Shown here piece after piece: positions 35,691 through 44,635 of a stretch of 64,000 bases of DNA. The stretch's first letter is position 1, and each line of letters begins with the position of its first letter. Under the pieces are notes generated by a model that saw only the letters and a list, made by a program, of their open reading frames with translations, made no database searches and was not told the DNA's origin. The position numbers and the translations under genes are program-made. The stretch comes from Hymenobacter gummosus (lineage in GTDB: Bacteria; Bacteroidota; Bacteroidia; Cytophagales; Hymenobacteraceae), in the NCBI RefSeq assembly GCF_003970915.1, contig NZ_RXOF01000003.1, positions 415,737-479,736 of the forward strand, written 5' to 3'.

Positions 35691-35767
35691 CGCCCCGCTG
35701 CGGGGCCGCTAAACTTCTGCTGGGGTAGGTGGTTGTTGGGGGACTCTTCTCCCCTACCCTCTTCTGC

Positions 35768-37582
35768 ATGAAACTGCTGTTTGGCTACCTGCGCCAGTAC
35801 TGGGGCCTGCTCGCGCTGGCCCTGCTGCTGGCGGCCATCAACCAGATATTCTCCCTGCTCGACCCGCTAATTCTGGGCAAAATAATCGACCGATACGTGT
35901 CGCCGGCCTTGAAAACTGCCCAGACGCCCACGTTCTGGCAGTTCCTCACGGGCGGGGCGGGCCTGCTCGTTCTGCAGGCGCTGGGCGTGGCCATGGTGTC
36001 GCGCATCGCCAAAAACTTCCAGGATTACTACACCAACGTCATCACCCAGCGCCTGGGGGCGGCCCTGTACTCCGACGGGCTGCGGCATTCGCTGGAGCTG
36101 CCCTACCAGGTGTTTGAGGACCAACGCTCGGGCGAAACCCTGGGCAAGCTCCAGAAGGTGCGCACCGACGTGGAGCGGCTCATCCAGAGCTTTATCAACG
36201 TGCTGTTCATCACGCTGGTGGGCATCGTGTTTGTGACCTGGTACGCCCTGAGCGTGTACAAACCTATTGCGCTGGTGTACTTTCTCACCATCCCGTTGCT
36301 GGCCACGTTGAGCCTGTTTCTGAGCCGGCGCATCAAAGCCATCCAGAAAACCATTGTGGCCGAAACCACCGCCCTGGCCGGCTCCACTACCGAAAGCCTG
36401 CGCAATATCGAGCTGATCAAGAGCCTGGGGCTGGCTCAGCAGGAAACCCAGCGGCTGAACGCCACCACCGACAAAATTCTGAAGCTGGAGCTGAAGAAAG
36501 TGCGCTATCTGCGCTCCTTATCGTTTGTGCAGGGCACGTTCGTGAACCTGATGCGCAACGTGATTCTGCTGATGCTGGTGTTTTTGGTGGTGCAAGGCGT
36601 GATTCTGCCGGGTAAGTTCATCACCTTTTTCTTCTACTCCTTCGCCATTTTCGGGCCGCTCCAGGAGCTGGGCACCATCATCAATGTGTACCGCGAAACG
36701 GAGGCGTCCCTGAACAACTACCAGCAGATTCTGGCGACGCCCAAGGAGGTGAAGCCCGCCCACCCACGCGACATCGGCCAGATTCAGACGCTGGCCTTCG
36801 ATGACGTGCATTTCCAGCACCTCACGGCTGCCTCACCCGCCCTCGACGGCATTTCCTTCCGCACCGAGCTGGGCCAGACGGTGGCCTTCGTCGGGCCTTC
36901 GGGTTCGGGCAAGACCACGCTGGTGAAGCTGCTGGTGGGCCTGTACCCACCCGCCCAGGGCCGTATTCTGTACAACGACGCGCCCGGCAGCCAGCTCGAC
37001 CTCGACGCCCTGCGCGAGCAAATCGGCTTCGTGACCCAGGACCCGCAGCTCTTCGCCGGCACCATCCGCGACAACCTGCGCTTCGTGGCCCCCCACGCCA
37101 CCGACGAGGAGTGCCTGCGCGCCCTGCGCGAAGCCGCCGCCGACTCTTTGCTGCGCCGCGCCCCGCAGGGCCTCGATACGGTCATTGGCGAGGGGGGCGT
37201 GAAGGTGTCGGGTGGTGAGAAGCAGCGCCTGAGCATTGCCCGCGCCCTGTTGCGCCGCCCCACCCTGCTGGTGTTCGACGAAGCTACTTCGGCCCTGGAT
37301 TCCCTCACGGAGGAGGAAATCAGCCGCACGGTGCGCGACCTGTCGGCCACCCGCCGCCACCTGACCATCCTCATTGCCCACCGCCTGAGCACCATCCTGC
37401 ACGCCGACTGCATCTACGTGCTGGAGCGCGGCCGCATCGTGGAGGCCGGCCGCCACGACGAGCTGCTGGACCGCAAAGGCCTATACTACGCCATGTGGCG
37501 CCAGCAAATTGGGGAGCGGCAGCGGCCGGCCTCGTTGACGGCGGCTCCAAGCGGCGCCCCGGCCGCCAAGCAGCCGGCGTAG
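35768..37582 (+). CDS. ABC exporter, fused permease and ATPase (MsbA/MDR type)
   Basis: 604 residues from MKLLFGYLRQYWGLL. Six membrane helices fill residues 1-320, followed by an ATPase domain with Walker A GPSGSGKTTLV near 380, Q loop VTQDPQLFAG, signature VSGGEKQRLSIARALL near 480, Walker B LLVFDEATSALDS near 502 and the switch His in LIAHRLSTI. It works as a homodimer that exports a lipid, peptide or drug from the inner membrane; the substrate is unknown. The gene starts 78 bases after the STAS-like gene and ends in a bidirectional terminator. Confidence 0.93.
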   Translation: MKLLFGYLRQYWGLLALALLLAAINQIFSLLDPLILGKIIDRYVSPALKTAQTPTFWQFLTGGAGLLVLQALGVAMVSRIAKNFQDYYTNVITQRLGAALYSDGLRHSLELPYQVFEDQRSGETLGKLQKVRTDVERLIQSFINVLFITLVGIVFVTWYALSVYKPIALVYFLTIPLLATLSLFLSRRIKAIQKTIVAETTALAGSTTESLRNIELIKSLGLAQQETQRLNATTDKILKLELKKVRYLRSLSFVQGTFVNLMRNVILLMLVFLVVQGVILPGKFITFFFYSFAIFGPLQELGTIINVYRETEASLNNYQQILATPKEVKPAHPRDIGQIQTLAFDDVHFQHLTAASPALDGISFRTELGQTVAFVGPSGSGKTTLVKLLVGLYPPAQGRILYNDAPGSQLDLDALREQIGFVTQDPQLFAGTIRDNLRFVAPHATDEECLRALREAAADSLLRRAPQGLDTVIGEGGVKVSGGEKQRLSIARALLRRPTLLVFDEATSALDSLTEEEISRTVRDLSATRRHLTILIAHRLSTILHADCIYVLERGRIVEAGRHDELLDRKGLYYAMWRQQIGERQRPASLTAAPSGAPAAKQPA

Positions 37583-37600
37583 AGCAGACTGACGCACAAA

Positions 37601-37643
37601 CCAAGGGCCCCGAGCGGTAATTCCGCCCGGGGCCCTTGGTTTT
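37601..37643. terminator. bidirectional terminator between the ABC exporter and the secreted protease
   Basis: CCAAGGGCCCCG pairs with CGGGGCCCTTGG (37628-37639) around an inner GCGG/CCGC helix, with TTTTCC on the right and an AAA flank on the left. It serves two convergent genes. Confidence 0.85.
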
Positions 37644-37653
37644 CCTGACCAAC

Positions 37654-39735
37654 TTAGTGCTGCACCAGGATGCGCTGGCGCTCGGGCTTGCCGCTGCCGG
37701 CCTGCCACTGCAGCAGGTACACCCCGTTGCGCAGGCTGGCTACCGGCACTTCGGCCGTCAGTGCCCCGGCGGGCACCGGCTGCTGCCACACGCTGCGGCC
37801 GGCGGCGTCGAGCAGCGTCAGGCGGCCCAGCGTGGCGTTATCGGCGGCGGGCAGACGCACCTGCAGCACGTCGGCCACGGGGTTGGGGAAGGCCTGCAGC
37901 CCGGCCGCGGCCCCGGCTCCGGTCACGGCTACCGACTGCGAAAAGTGCTCCGGGCCATCGGTATCCACCTGGCGCAGGCGGTAGTAGCGCGTCTGGCCGG
38001 CACTGAGGGGGCGCGCATCGGTGGCGGTGTAGCTGCGGGCCGTGGTGCTGGTGCCGGCCGCGGCCACCCGGGCTACTTCCTGCCAGTTGTCGGTGGCCGG
38101 GTCGTCGGTGGCCTGCACCGCGAAGTAGGCGCTACGCTGCTCCTGGGCCGTAGCCCACTCCAGGCGCGTGCCGGGCAGCCCGGGCTCGTAGCGGGCCACG
38201 AAGCTGGTCAGCTCCACCGGCAGCGGGGTGGCGGCCAGCAGCCGCAGCAGCGGCGAGTTGCAGGGGTTGGCGCTGTTCAGGCTGAAGTCGATAACGGCCA
38301 GGCCGGCGGCCACGTCGCTGTCGAGGCTAAGGGTGCGCGACTGTTGGCCGTTGGCAATGGCGTAGTGCATCACGGCCCCGGGCCGGATGATGTGGCCCAG
38401 CTGGTGGGCGTGCCCCTGCTCGTGCACCGCCACGCTTTCAAAGTCGTACTGCGCGGACGAGGGCGCCGTGGCGGCGAAGTTCCAGTTAGTGGTGTTGCTG
38501 AAGCTGTAGTCGGTTTCCGCCACGCGCCAGTACGTGACGCCGCCGCTGGTGCAGCCGCTGTAGCGCGAGGTGGTGCGCCCCAGCACGTTGGCCGGCAGTT
38601 CCCCGTTGGTGTCGAAGCGCACGATGTTCACCCCGTCGTCGGCCACGGCGCTGCTGGTGGCGTTGGTCCCGATCTGCAGGTTCAGGCCGGTAGCCGCTTT
38701 CCAGGTGTTCAGGCCGCGCTCAAACGCCGCCCGGGCCGGGGCATTAGCGGCGAAGCTGGCGTCGTACTGCAGGGTGTAGCCGCCCTGCCCGTCGTCGTTG
38801 ACGAGGCGGGCCCGGGCCGGCGGCGTGCCGATGTTGGAGTACGAGTAAATGATGGTCAGTGCCCCGGGGCTGGTAGCGGCGCCGCCGGAGGTGCTGACGC
38901 GAAACGCGCCCGAGCCAGCCCCGCCGCTGCTGGTGCGCGAAGGCACGCGCACCTGAATCTGGGTGTCGGTCCAGAGCACGTAATCGGTGCTGTTGGCCGC
39001 CACGTAGGACTGCCCGCCCTGGTCGGCGTTCAGAAACTCCACCTTGCTGTTGGCGTCCTGCGTGCCGAAGCCCGAGCCGGTGATGGTCAGCACGCTGCCC
39101 GTGCCGGCCGACAGCAGCGCCGGCGCAAACCCGCCGACAACCGGCGCGGCGCTGCCCCGGGCCGCCGTAGCCGGCGCGCTGGCCGCCCGCAGCGCCTCGT
39201 TGGCCTTTAGCTCGCGCGGGGCCTGCCCGGTGCTGCGCTGCACCGCGGGGTACAGCTCATCGGCAATGGACTGGTAGCGGCCGAAGGGCTCGGCGGCGCT
39301 GCCCGCGGCCACGTCGTAGCGCACGAAGCCCTGGGGGCCGGCCACGAGGCGGTAAGCCTGGGCGTCGGGCCCGTGCCGGTCGGGCTCCAGAAAGAACAGG
39401 CCCTGCTGGCCCACCGTCAGCTCGGCCGTGCCCGTGACCTCCTCCCGGCGCGCGCCCAGCGTACCGCCCGGCTCGGCCAGACGCAGGCCCGCAGCGGGCA
39501 GCTGCCCGTCAAACACTTTATATACTTCCAGCTGACTGAGGGTGTAGATATTGCCCCGGGCATCGGCCTGGGCCTGCTGGGCGGCCACCCGGGCTTCCAC
39601 CACCACCACGGCCGCGGCGGCCCGCTGGCTCAGCGACATGGGCACCAGCATGCAGGTTTCCTGGGCCTGGGCGCGCGGGCCTGCAAACAGGCCGCCGGCA
39701 ACAAGTAGTGCGGCGCGTAGGGAGCGTCGGAGCAT
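37654..39735 (-). CDS. secreted matrixin-like zinc metalloprotease with IPT/TIG domain and type IX secretion tail
   Basis: 693 residues from MLRRSLRAALLVAGG. After a signal peptide and an N-terminal domain (about 30-190) comes an IPT/TIG immunoglobulin-like domain (GGFAPALLSAGTGSVLTITGSGFG, about 215-305). The catalytic domain has the zinc motif HEQGHAHQLGH near 440: an HExxH site with a third His at the matrixin spacing but Gln where matrixins have Gly. The C-terminus holds an FN3-like region and a roughly 80-residue T9SS sorting domain (LQAFPNPVADVLQVRLP through NGVYLLQW). It is probably displayed on or released from the outer membrane. Confidence 0.88.
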   Translation of the reverse strand: MLRRSLRAALLVAGGLFAGPRAQAQETCMLVPMSLSQRAAAAVVVVEARVAAQQAQADARGNIYTLSQLEVYKVFDGQLPAAGLRLAEPGGTLGARREEVTGTAELTVGQQGLFFLEPDRHGPDAQAYRLVAGPQGFVRYDVAAGSAAEPFGRYQSIADELYPAVQRSTGQAPRELKANEALRAASAPATAARGSAAPVVGGFAPALLSAGTGSVLTITGSGFGTQDANSKVEFLNADQGGQSYVAANSTDYVLWTDTQIQVRVPSRTSSGGAGSGAFRVSTSGGAATSPGALTIIYSYSNIGTPPARARLVNDDGQGGYTLQYDASFAANAPARAAFERGLNTWKAATGLNLQIGTNATSSAVADDGVNIVRFDTNGELPANVLGRTTSRYSGCTSGGVTYWRVAETDYSFSNTTNWNFAATAPSSAQYDFESVAVHEQGHAHQLGHIIRPGAVMHYAIANGQQSRTLSLDSDVAAGLAVIDFSLNSANPCNSPLLRLLAATPLPVELTSFVARYEPGLPGTRLEWATAQEQRSAYFAVQATDDPATDNWQEVARVAAAGTSTTARSYTATDARPLSAGQTRYYRLRQVDTDGPEHFSQSVAVTGAGAAAGLQAFPNPVADVLQVRLPAADNATLGRLTLLDAAGRSVWQQPVPAGALTAEVPVASLRNGVYLLQWQAGSGKPERQRILVQH

Positions 39736-39957
39736 ATGAAGCAGCTTTGTATTTGTCCGGGAAAAGCCCACCGGAATCCGGGGGCTGCCATTGAACAAAA
39801 CGCAGACCGGCATAATTCCCACCGGAAAATATGACCGTTGGCAGTAAACGAAAATCGGCCTTATTGACGTTCTATATCTGCAAGGCGGCTATTCCGGCCC
39901 GCGCCGCAGTTTGGCAGCATCTTTGCAAACCTTACCCGCAACCAAGAGGATTTTTTC

Positions 39958-40836
39958 ATGACTCACACCCGCACCTTCCGCCGCCTGCTGGCCAGTATGC
40001 TCCTCTCCGTGGGGCTGCTGACGGGCGGCGCGGCCATGGCCGCTCAGCCAGCCCCGCAGCGTGATGTGCTGCGTGAAATTACCGACGTGGTGGGCCTGAA
40101 GCCCCGCTTCGAGCTGCGCGCCACTACCCAAGTTGAAAACGCGGCGGCCGTGGTGTACGGCGGCAAACGCTTCCTCTTATACAACCCCAACTTCGTGGCG
40201 GCCGTGAACCGCGCCAGCCGCACCGACTGGGCCGGCGTGAGCATTCTGGCGCACGAAATGGGCCACCACCTGAACGGCCACACCCTGCAGGGCGGCGGCT
40301 CCAACCCCTCCGACGAGCTGGAAGCCGACGAGTTTTCGGGCTTCGTGCTGCGCAAGATGGGCGCCAGCCTCTCGGAAGCCCAGACGGCCATGGCCGTGGT
40401 GTCGCAGGACTACGACTCGCCCACGCACCCGGGCCGCCCCACCCGCCTGGCCGCCATCGGCCGGGGCTGGCAGCAGGCCAACGGGCAGATTGTAGCCAGC
40501 GCCCGTACCACGGCTCCGTCGGCCCAGCCGGTGGCCATTACGCCCCGCCCGGCGCCGGTGCAGCCCGCGTCGCAGCAGGCCATTAGCTTCGTGGGTAAGC
40601 TCACCTTCCGCGACAACCCGGCCCAGCCGCTCTACATCACCAAGGGCCTGAACGTGGTGCGCCTCGACCAGGACGACCACACCGCCGCCGTGGTGGGCCG
40701 CCTCACCCGCTCCAGCAGCGCCGATTTCCCCTTCGTGCTCATCGACGGGCAGCAGCGCCGCCTCTACGTCAGCGCCCAGGGTGGTATTTTCAACCCGCAG
40801 GGCCAGCAAATCGGCCGCCTCTCTGATCCGTCGTAA
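39958..40836 (+). CDS. M48-type zinc metalloprotease, secreted
   Basis: 292 residues with a signal peptide (LLASMLLSVGLLTGGAAMAA). The active site HEMGHHLNGH near 101 is the HExxH of M48/M56-like proteases, and the third ligand is likely in DELEADEFSGFVL, 25 residues on, also typical. The last 90 residues form a small beta-rich domain (KLTFRDNPAQPLYITKGLNVV) of unknown role. Likely periplasmic. A terminator follows at 40884. Confidence 0.85.
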   Translation: MTHTRTFRRLLASMLLSVGLLTGGAAMAAQPAPQRDVLREITDVVGLKPRFELRATTQVENAAAVVYGGKRFLLYNPNFVAAVNRASRTDWAGVSILAHEMGHHLNGHTLQGGGSNPSDELEADEFSGFVLRKMGASLSEAQTAMAVVSQDYDSPTHPGRPTRLAAIGRGWQQANGQIVASARTTAPSAQPVAITPRPAPVQPASQQAISFVGKLTFRDNPAQPLYITKGLNVVRLDQDDHTAAVVGRLTRSSSADFPFVLIDGQQRRLYVSAQGGIFNPQGQQIGRLSDPS

Positions 40837-40883
40837 CGGGGTAGTCGATAGCTGGTAGTCAGTAACCGGACTACTTTTCTCTT

Positions 40884-40918
40884 ACCGCCCGCTGCATTTG
40901 GTTGCAGCGGGCGGTTTG
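40884..40918 (+). terminator. intrinsic terminator after the M48 protease gene
   Basis: ACCGCCCGCTGC pairs perfectly with GCAGCGGGCGGT around an 8-base loop, then TTGGTTTGG. Confidence 0.75.
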
Positions 40919-40986
40919 GTTTGGCGCCCGGCCCGGCGGTCTTTTCCGCTCTGCCCGTTATTTGCGGGCCAAATTCAAGCCGTCCT

Positions 40987-41889
40987 ATGTCTGCGCCCTA
41001 CCCTTTTCTGCTCGTCGATGCTTTCACGACGACCCCGCTCGGCGGCAACCCCTGCGCCGTGGTACTCGATGCCGACGACCTTTCGCCCGAGCGTATGCAG
41101 CAGCTGGCGCGGGAGTTCAACCAATCGGAAACGGCCTTTGTGCGCCGCGCCAGCCAGGGCGGCGACGTGAGCGTACGGTATTTTACCCCCGCCGAGGAAA
41201 TTCCGCTGGCGGGGCACCCCACCATTGCTACCGCCGTGGCGCTGGTGCATGCCGGCCGCATCACACTGGCTGATACGCCCCGGGAACTGCAGTTTGAGCT
41301 GCGCGACGGGCCGATCAGCGTGGCGCTGACCCCGGCCACCGCCACTTCCCCGCTGCTGGTGACGATGACGCAGCGCCCGCCCGTCTTCGGGGCCATGCAC
41401 GACGCGGCTACGGTTCTGCCCTTGTTTGGCCTAACCCCCGACGATCTGCTGCCCGGCGCGCCCATTCAGACCGTCAGCACCGGTACGCCGCAGCTGATGA
41501 TGCTGCTGCGCGACCAGCACGCCCTGCGCCGCGCCCACCCGCCGCTGCCCGGCGCCTACGGCCGCTACCGCGCCGACAGCGACTTTTTCAGTCCGCACCT
41601 GTTCTGCCTTGGTGGCGCTACGGCGGCGGGCAGTACTTTTGCCCGGCATTTCGGCACGCCGCCGGATGTGGCCGAAGACCCGGTAACGGGCTCGGCAACC
41701 GGCGGTATGGCGGCCTACCTGCACCACTACGGCTACCTCACGGCCCCGGAGTTTGTGGCGGAGCAGGGCCATTGGCTGGGCCGGCCGGGCGCGGTGCGGG
41801 TGCGCGTAGAGTCAGGCGCCGGCGCCGGGCAGCGCGTGCAGATTGGCGGCCCCGGCGTGGTGCTAGTGGAAGGGCGGCTGACCTTGTAA
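40987..41889 (+). CDS. PhzF family phenazine-biosynthesis-like isomerase
   Basis: 300 residues, starting at MSAPYPFLLVDAFTTTPLGG; this start gives the standard PhzF N-terminus. Conserved blocks are GGNPCAVVLDADDL, QLAREFNQSETAFV (with the catalytic Glu) near 42, FTPAEEIPLAGHPTIATA near 67, and EDPVTGSATGGMAAYL near 235. The family catalyses isomerisation through proton transfer. The substrate in non-phenazine producers is generally unknown, and no phz genes are present here. Confidence 0.92.
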   Translation: MSAPYPFLLVDAFTTTPLGGNPCAVVLDADDLSPERMQQLAREFNQSETAFVRRASQGGDVSVRYFTPAEEIPLAGHPTIATAVALVHAGRITLADTPRELQFELRDGPISVALTPATATSPLLVTMTQRPPVFGAMHDAATVLPLFGLTPDDLLPGAPIQTVSTGTPQLMMLLRDQHALRRAHPPLPGAYGRYRADSDFFSPHLFCLGGATAAGSTFARHFGTPPDVAEDPVTGSATGGMAAYLHHYGYLTAPEFVAEQGHWLGRPGAVRVRVESGAGAGQRVQIGGPGVVLVEGRLTL

Positions 41890-42013
41890 AGCCGGTAGAA
41901 AGGTTTGGCTCCAGTGGGATTTTAGCTGGAGGATTGGTGTTGTCGTAGATACCAGGCCGGGTGCTTCCGTTGCATCCGACCTGTCACCTTTCGCCTGTAC
42001 CCTTGCCCCCGAA

Positions 42014-42829
42014 ATGCCCGAACTACCCGAAGTCGAAACCTACCGCCGCTTTTTGGATGAGTTACTGCTGCAGCAGACCGTTGCGCAGCTCGAAGTATTT
42101 GATGCCCACGTGCTGGCCGTGCCCGAGGCGGAGCTACGCCAAGCGGTGGTGGGCGCTACCGTGACGGGCACGCGGCGGCTGGGCAAGAACCTGTTCCTTG
42201 AACTCTCCACCGGCCCGGTGCTGGCCCTGCACTTCGGCATGACCGGCGACGTGGGCGCCTACCGCGACGAACACGACCGACCGCGCTTCACCCGCGTGGC
42301 CCTGGAACTGGCCGACGGCCTGCGTGTGGCCTTTACCGACCCGCGTAAGTTTGGCCGCATCCGGCTGGCGGACAGCGTGGCCGAGTTTCAGCGCCAGAAA
42401 AAGCTCGGCCCCGACGCCCTCGATTTGACCGTGGAAGAACTAGCGGCTTCGCTGGCCCGCAAGAAGACGCTCATCAAACCCCTGCTGCTCGACCAGCGCC
42501 TGACGGCCGGGCTGGGCAACTGGATTGTGGACGAGGTGCTGTTTCAGGCCGGGCTGCACCCCGAGCGCGTGGCCGGTTCGCTCACGCCGGCGGAGGTGGG
42601 GCGGCTGCACGCGGCCATCGGGCTGGTGCTGCGCACGGCCATCGAGCAGGAAGCGCACTACCGCCACTTCCCTACTACTTTTCTAATACACGCCCGGGAA
42701 TGGGACACGTACCCGGTGGCGGGGTCGGATGCTTATAAGTACTGCCCCAACGACCAGGAAGCAATTGTAAAAAAGTACGTCGGCGGGCGCGCTACTTATT
42801 TCTGCCCGGTGTGCCAGAAAGAGCACTGA
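42014..42829 (+). CDS. mutM: DNA-formamidopyrimidine glycosylase family protein (Fpg/MutM)
   Basis: 271 residues. It excises oxidised purines by base-excision repair. The catalytic Pro2 and Glu3 (MPELPEVETYRR) and the Lys in RRLGKNLFLEL near 60 are intact, and the helix-two-turn-helix LDQRLTAGLGNWIVDEVLFQAGLHP is near 165. The C-terminal zinc-finger region (YKYCPNDQEAIVKKYVGGRA, then TYFCPVCQ) has only three cysteines: the first CxxC pair reads CPND. Asp may substitute, or zinc binding may be weak. The finger Arg (GGRATYFC) is kept. It could also be an Nei-like subfamily. Confidence 0.92.
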   Translation: MPELPEVETYRRFLDELLLQQTVAQLEVFDAHVLAVPEAELRQAVVGATVTGTRRLGKNLFLELSTGPVLALHFGMTGDVGAYRDEHDRPRFTRVALELADGLRVAFTDPRKFGRIRLADSVAEFQRQKKLGPDALDLTVEELAASLARKKTLIKPLLLDQRLTAGLGNWIVDEVLFQAGLHPERVAGSLTPAEVGRLHAAIGLVLRTAIEQEAHYRHFPTTFLIHAREWDTYPVAGSDAYKYCPNDQEAIVKKYVGGRATYFCPVCQKEH

Positions 42830-42857
42830 GAGCTTTCTTTCCTAATTTCAGCTAAAC

Positions 42858-42891
42858 AAAAGCCGTTCTGCTAGTTACGCAAGCGGCTTTT
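42858..42891. terminator. terminator after mutM
   Basis: AAAAGCCG and CGGCTTTT form a short stem around an 18-base loop with A and T runs on either side, 29 bases after the stop codon. It is weaker than the others. Confidence 0.55.
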
Positions 42892-43131
42892 GCATTATAC
42901 CCACATACAAAAGTACAATACGAAATTGTATTGAATTTTTCAGATATAATGTTTGAATTATTGACTTTTTCCGCGAAACACTGAACCATACCGTCTACCT
43001 TAGCATTGTGACGACAACGCAGGGCTAGCCACCGTAGTACCGGGCGTGAAGTTGGATTGTGTAACGAAAGGACAAACCGCCAATCGAGCCAAGTGGCTCG
43101 GTTTTCTTCACCAAACCATTTACCCGTTTTC

Positions 43132-43632
43132 ATGAAGAAACTGACCGTTTACCTGAGCCTGGCGCTGACCCTTGCTGGTCTGGCATCGTGTGAAAAAGAA
43201 CTGGAAGAAGTAGCGCAGCCGGCCGCCAAGGCCGAAGCTGCCGCGCAACAAACCCCGCAACAGCTCCTGGCCGGCGGCCAGTGGCGCATGACCAACCTGA
43301 CGACGACCAGCCAGGCCGCTGGCGCCTCGGAAGCCACTACGGTGAGCTTGTTCGGGCAGCTGAAGTCGACCATGCGGGACAACCTAACCCAATTTACCAC
43401 CGACGGCCGCTACGTGCAGGACGAGGGGGCTACCAAGGTCAATCCGGGCCTGCCCCAGCAGAAATCCGGCTCCTACACGCTGAGCGAAGACGGCAAAGCC
43501 CTGGTGGTGAAGCTGCCCGAATACGAGCGCACTTACGCGGTGGAAGCCCTGTCGGCCAACGCCCTGACGCTGAAATTTACCGAGGGTGAAGGCGCCGCCG
43601 CCGTTACCTACACCAGCACTTTCGCGCACTAA
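43132..43632 (+). CDS. lipocalin-like lipoprotein
   Basis: 166 residues from MKKLTVYLSLALTLAGLASC. The lipobox LASC places the lipidated Cys at residue 20. The domain after it (LLAGGQWRMTNLTTTS, LTQFTTDGRYVQDEG, GSYTLSEDGKALVVKLPEYE) has the W-x-x-x-beta pattern of the lipocalin-like proteins common in Bacteroidota. It is exported and anchored to a membrane. The ligand is unknown. A double hairpin and terminator follow. Confidence 0.85.
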   Translation: MKKLTVYLSLALTLAGLASCEKELEEVAQPAAKAEAAAQQTPQQLLAGGQWRMTNLTTTSQAAGASEATTVSLFGQLKSTMRDNLTQFTTDGRYVQDEGATKVNPGLPQQKSGSYTLSEDGKALVVKLPEYERTYAVEALSANALTLKFTEGEGAAAVTYTSTFAH

Positions 43633-43676
43633 GCGCACCTGATTTCCCAAATCCTGCCGGCTCCACCCGGCAGGGG

Positions 43677-43708
43677 CGCCCGGCCACCTCTGGTGGTCGG
43701 GCGTTTTT
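43677..43708 (+). terminator. intrinsic terminator after the lipoprotein gene
   Basis: CGCCCGGCCACC pairs with GGTGGTCGGGCG (one G-T pair) and ends in TTTTT. A separate hairpin CCTGCCGG/CCGGCAGG lies just before it at 43653-43674. Confidence 0.85.
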
Positions 43709-43724
43709 GTTGGCCCAGGCGTGG

Positions 43725-43988
43725 CTAGTACGTGGTCAGCGTACCCAGGCAGACGCCGAAGCCCACCAGCAGCACCAGCAGCAGGCCCAGCAGGAAGTCT
43801 TTGCGGTGCCCATCGGCCGCCACTACCCCGACCAGGTTCAGCAAAGCCAGCAGCCCGATGGCAAAGGCCATCATCAGCATAAAGCCCAGTCCGGCTTCGC
43901 GGCCCTGATTGAGCAGGCGCAGCAGGCCGGCAGCTAGTAGCAGGGCCAGCAGGTTGAGCAGCAGCACGCGGGCAGTATACTTTTCCAT
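43725..43988 (-). CDS. small three-helix membrane protein
   Basis: 87 residues, ATG start. Hydrophobic helices cover about 7-25, 33-58 and 65-83, separated by short charged turns (NQGREAG, ADGHRKD). It is last of three tiny membrane-protein genes downstream of the radical SAM gene, all on the same strand. No family is recognised. Confidence 0.7.
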   Translation of the reverse strand: MEKYTARVLLLNLLALLLAAGLLRLLNQGREAGLGFMLMMAFAIGLLALLNLVGVVAADGHRKDFLLGLLLVLLVGFGVCLGTLTTY

Positions 43989-44030
43989 CGTTACCTGATG
44001 TGGCAGCCGGCACCAAAGCCAGCCGCGGGT

Positions 44031-44306
44031 TTAACCGCTGACAAACGCCAGCCCGCAGGCGCCCAGGCCAATAATTGGCAGGACGAGACAGGCCAGCAGG
44101 AAACCCTGAAAATACGGTCGGCTCTCGGGCAGCTTGAACAAGGTCACAATCCAGGCCAGCCCGTTGAGCAGCCACAGCGGCACGGCAAACCAGAGCAGCG
44201 TGAAAGCCGCCGCGACGGGGTCATGCGTGGTAGCCAAAGCCACCACGCCCAGCAGCAGGATGAGCCCGAAGTTGATACCGAGGATGGTCGCCGTGGTCCG
44301 GTGCAT
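44031..44306 (-). CDS. small three-helix membrane protein
   Basis: 91 residues with helices at about 8-25, 33-57 and 65-88. The short soluble loop FKLPESRPYF lies before the last helix. It is between the two other small membrane genes, with 42-base and 23-base gaps. No family is recognised. Size and layout resemble its neighbours, so the three may derive from one ancestor or form one complex; that is inference. Confidence 0.7.
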   Translation of the reverse strand: MHRTTATILGINFGLILLLGVVALATTHDPVAAAFTLLWFAVPLWLLNGLAWIVTLFKLPESRPYFQGFLLACLVLPIIGLGACGLAFVSG

Positions 44307-44329
44307 GGCAGCTCAGGGTTAATTAGCAG

Positions 44330-44632
44330 CTAGTGCATGGGGCCCAGGTGCAGGTGCGTGGCGCAGTCGCCGAAGCCGATGAGGAAAACCAGCAGGCCGG
44401 CTAGCAGGAAGCCCAGCCCCAGGCGCCAGCGGCCGGAGAACAGCAATACGAAAAAAGCCAGCAGGTCGCCGAAAGCCAACAAGAACAGCATAGGGAAGAT
44501 ACCCACGTCGTCGTTGACCAACTGCCGGACCAGGTGCAACAGGAGCACCAGCCCGAGGTGAGCCAGCAGCACCCAGCCCATACGGCTGGGCGGCGTTGGG
44601 GGCGGCTGGGGCGGCGGAAGAGGCGGCTGCAT
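44330..44632 (-). CDS. small membrane protein with proline-rich N-terminus
   Basis: 100 residues. The N-terminus is Pro-rich (MQPPLPPPQPPPTPPSRMGW), then three helices follow at about 18-36, 45-67 and 70-90. It starts only three bases after the radical SAM stop codon, so the two are very probably co-translated. No family is recognised. Confidence 0.75.
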   Translation of the reverse strand: MQPPLPPPQPPPTPPSRMGWVLLAHLGLVLLLHLVRQLVNDDVGIFPMLFLLAFGDLLAFFVLLFSGRWRLGLGFLLAGLLVFLIGFGDCATHLHLGPMH

Positions 44633-44635
44633 GGC

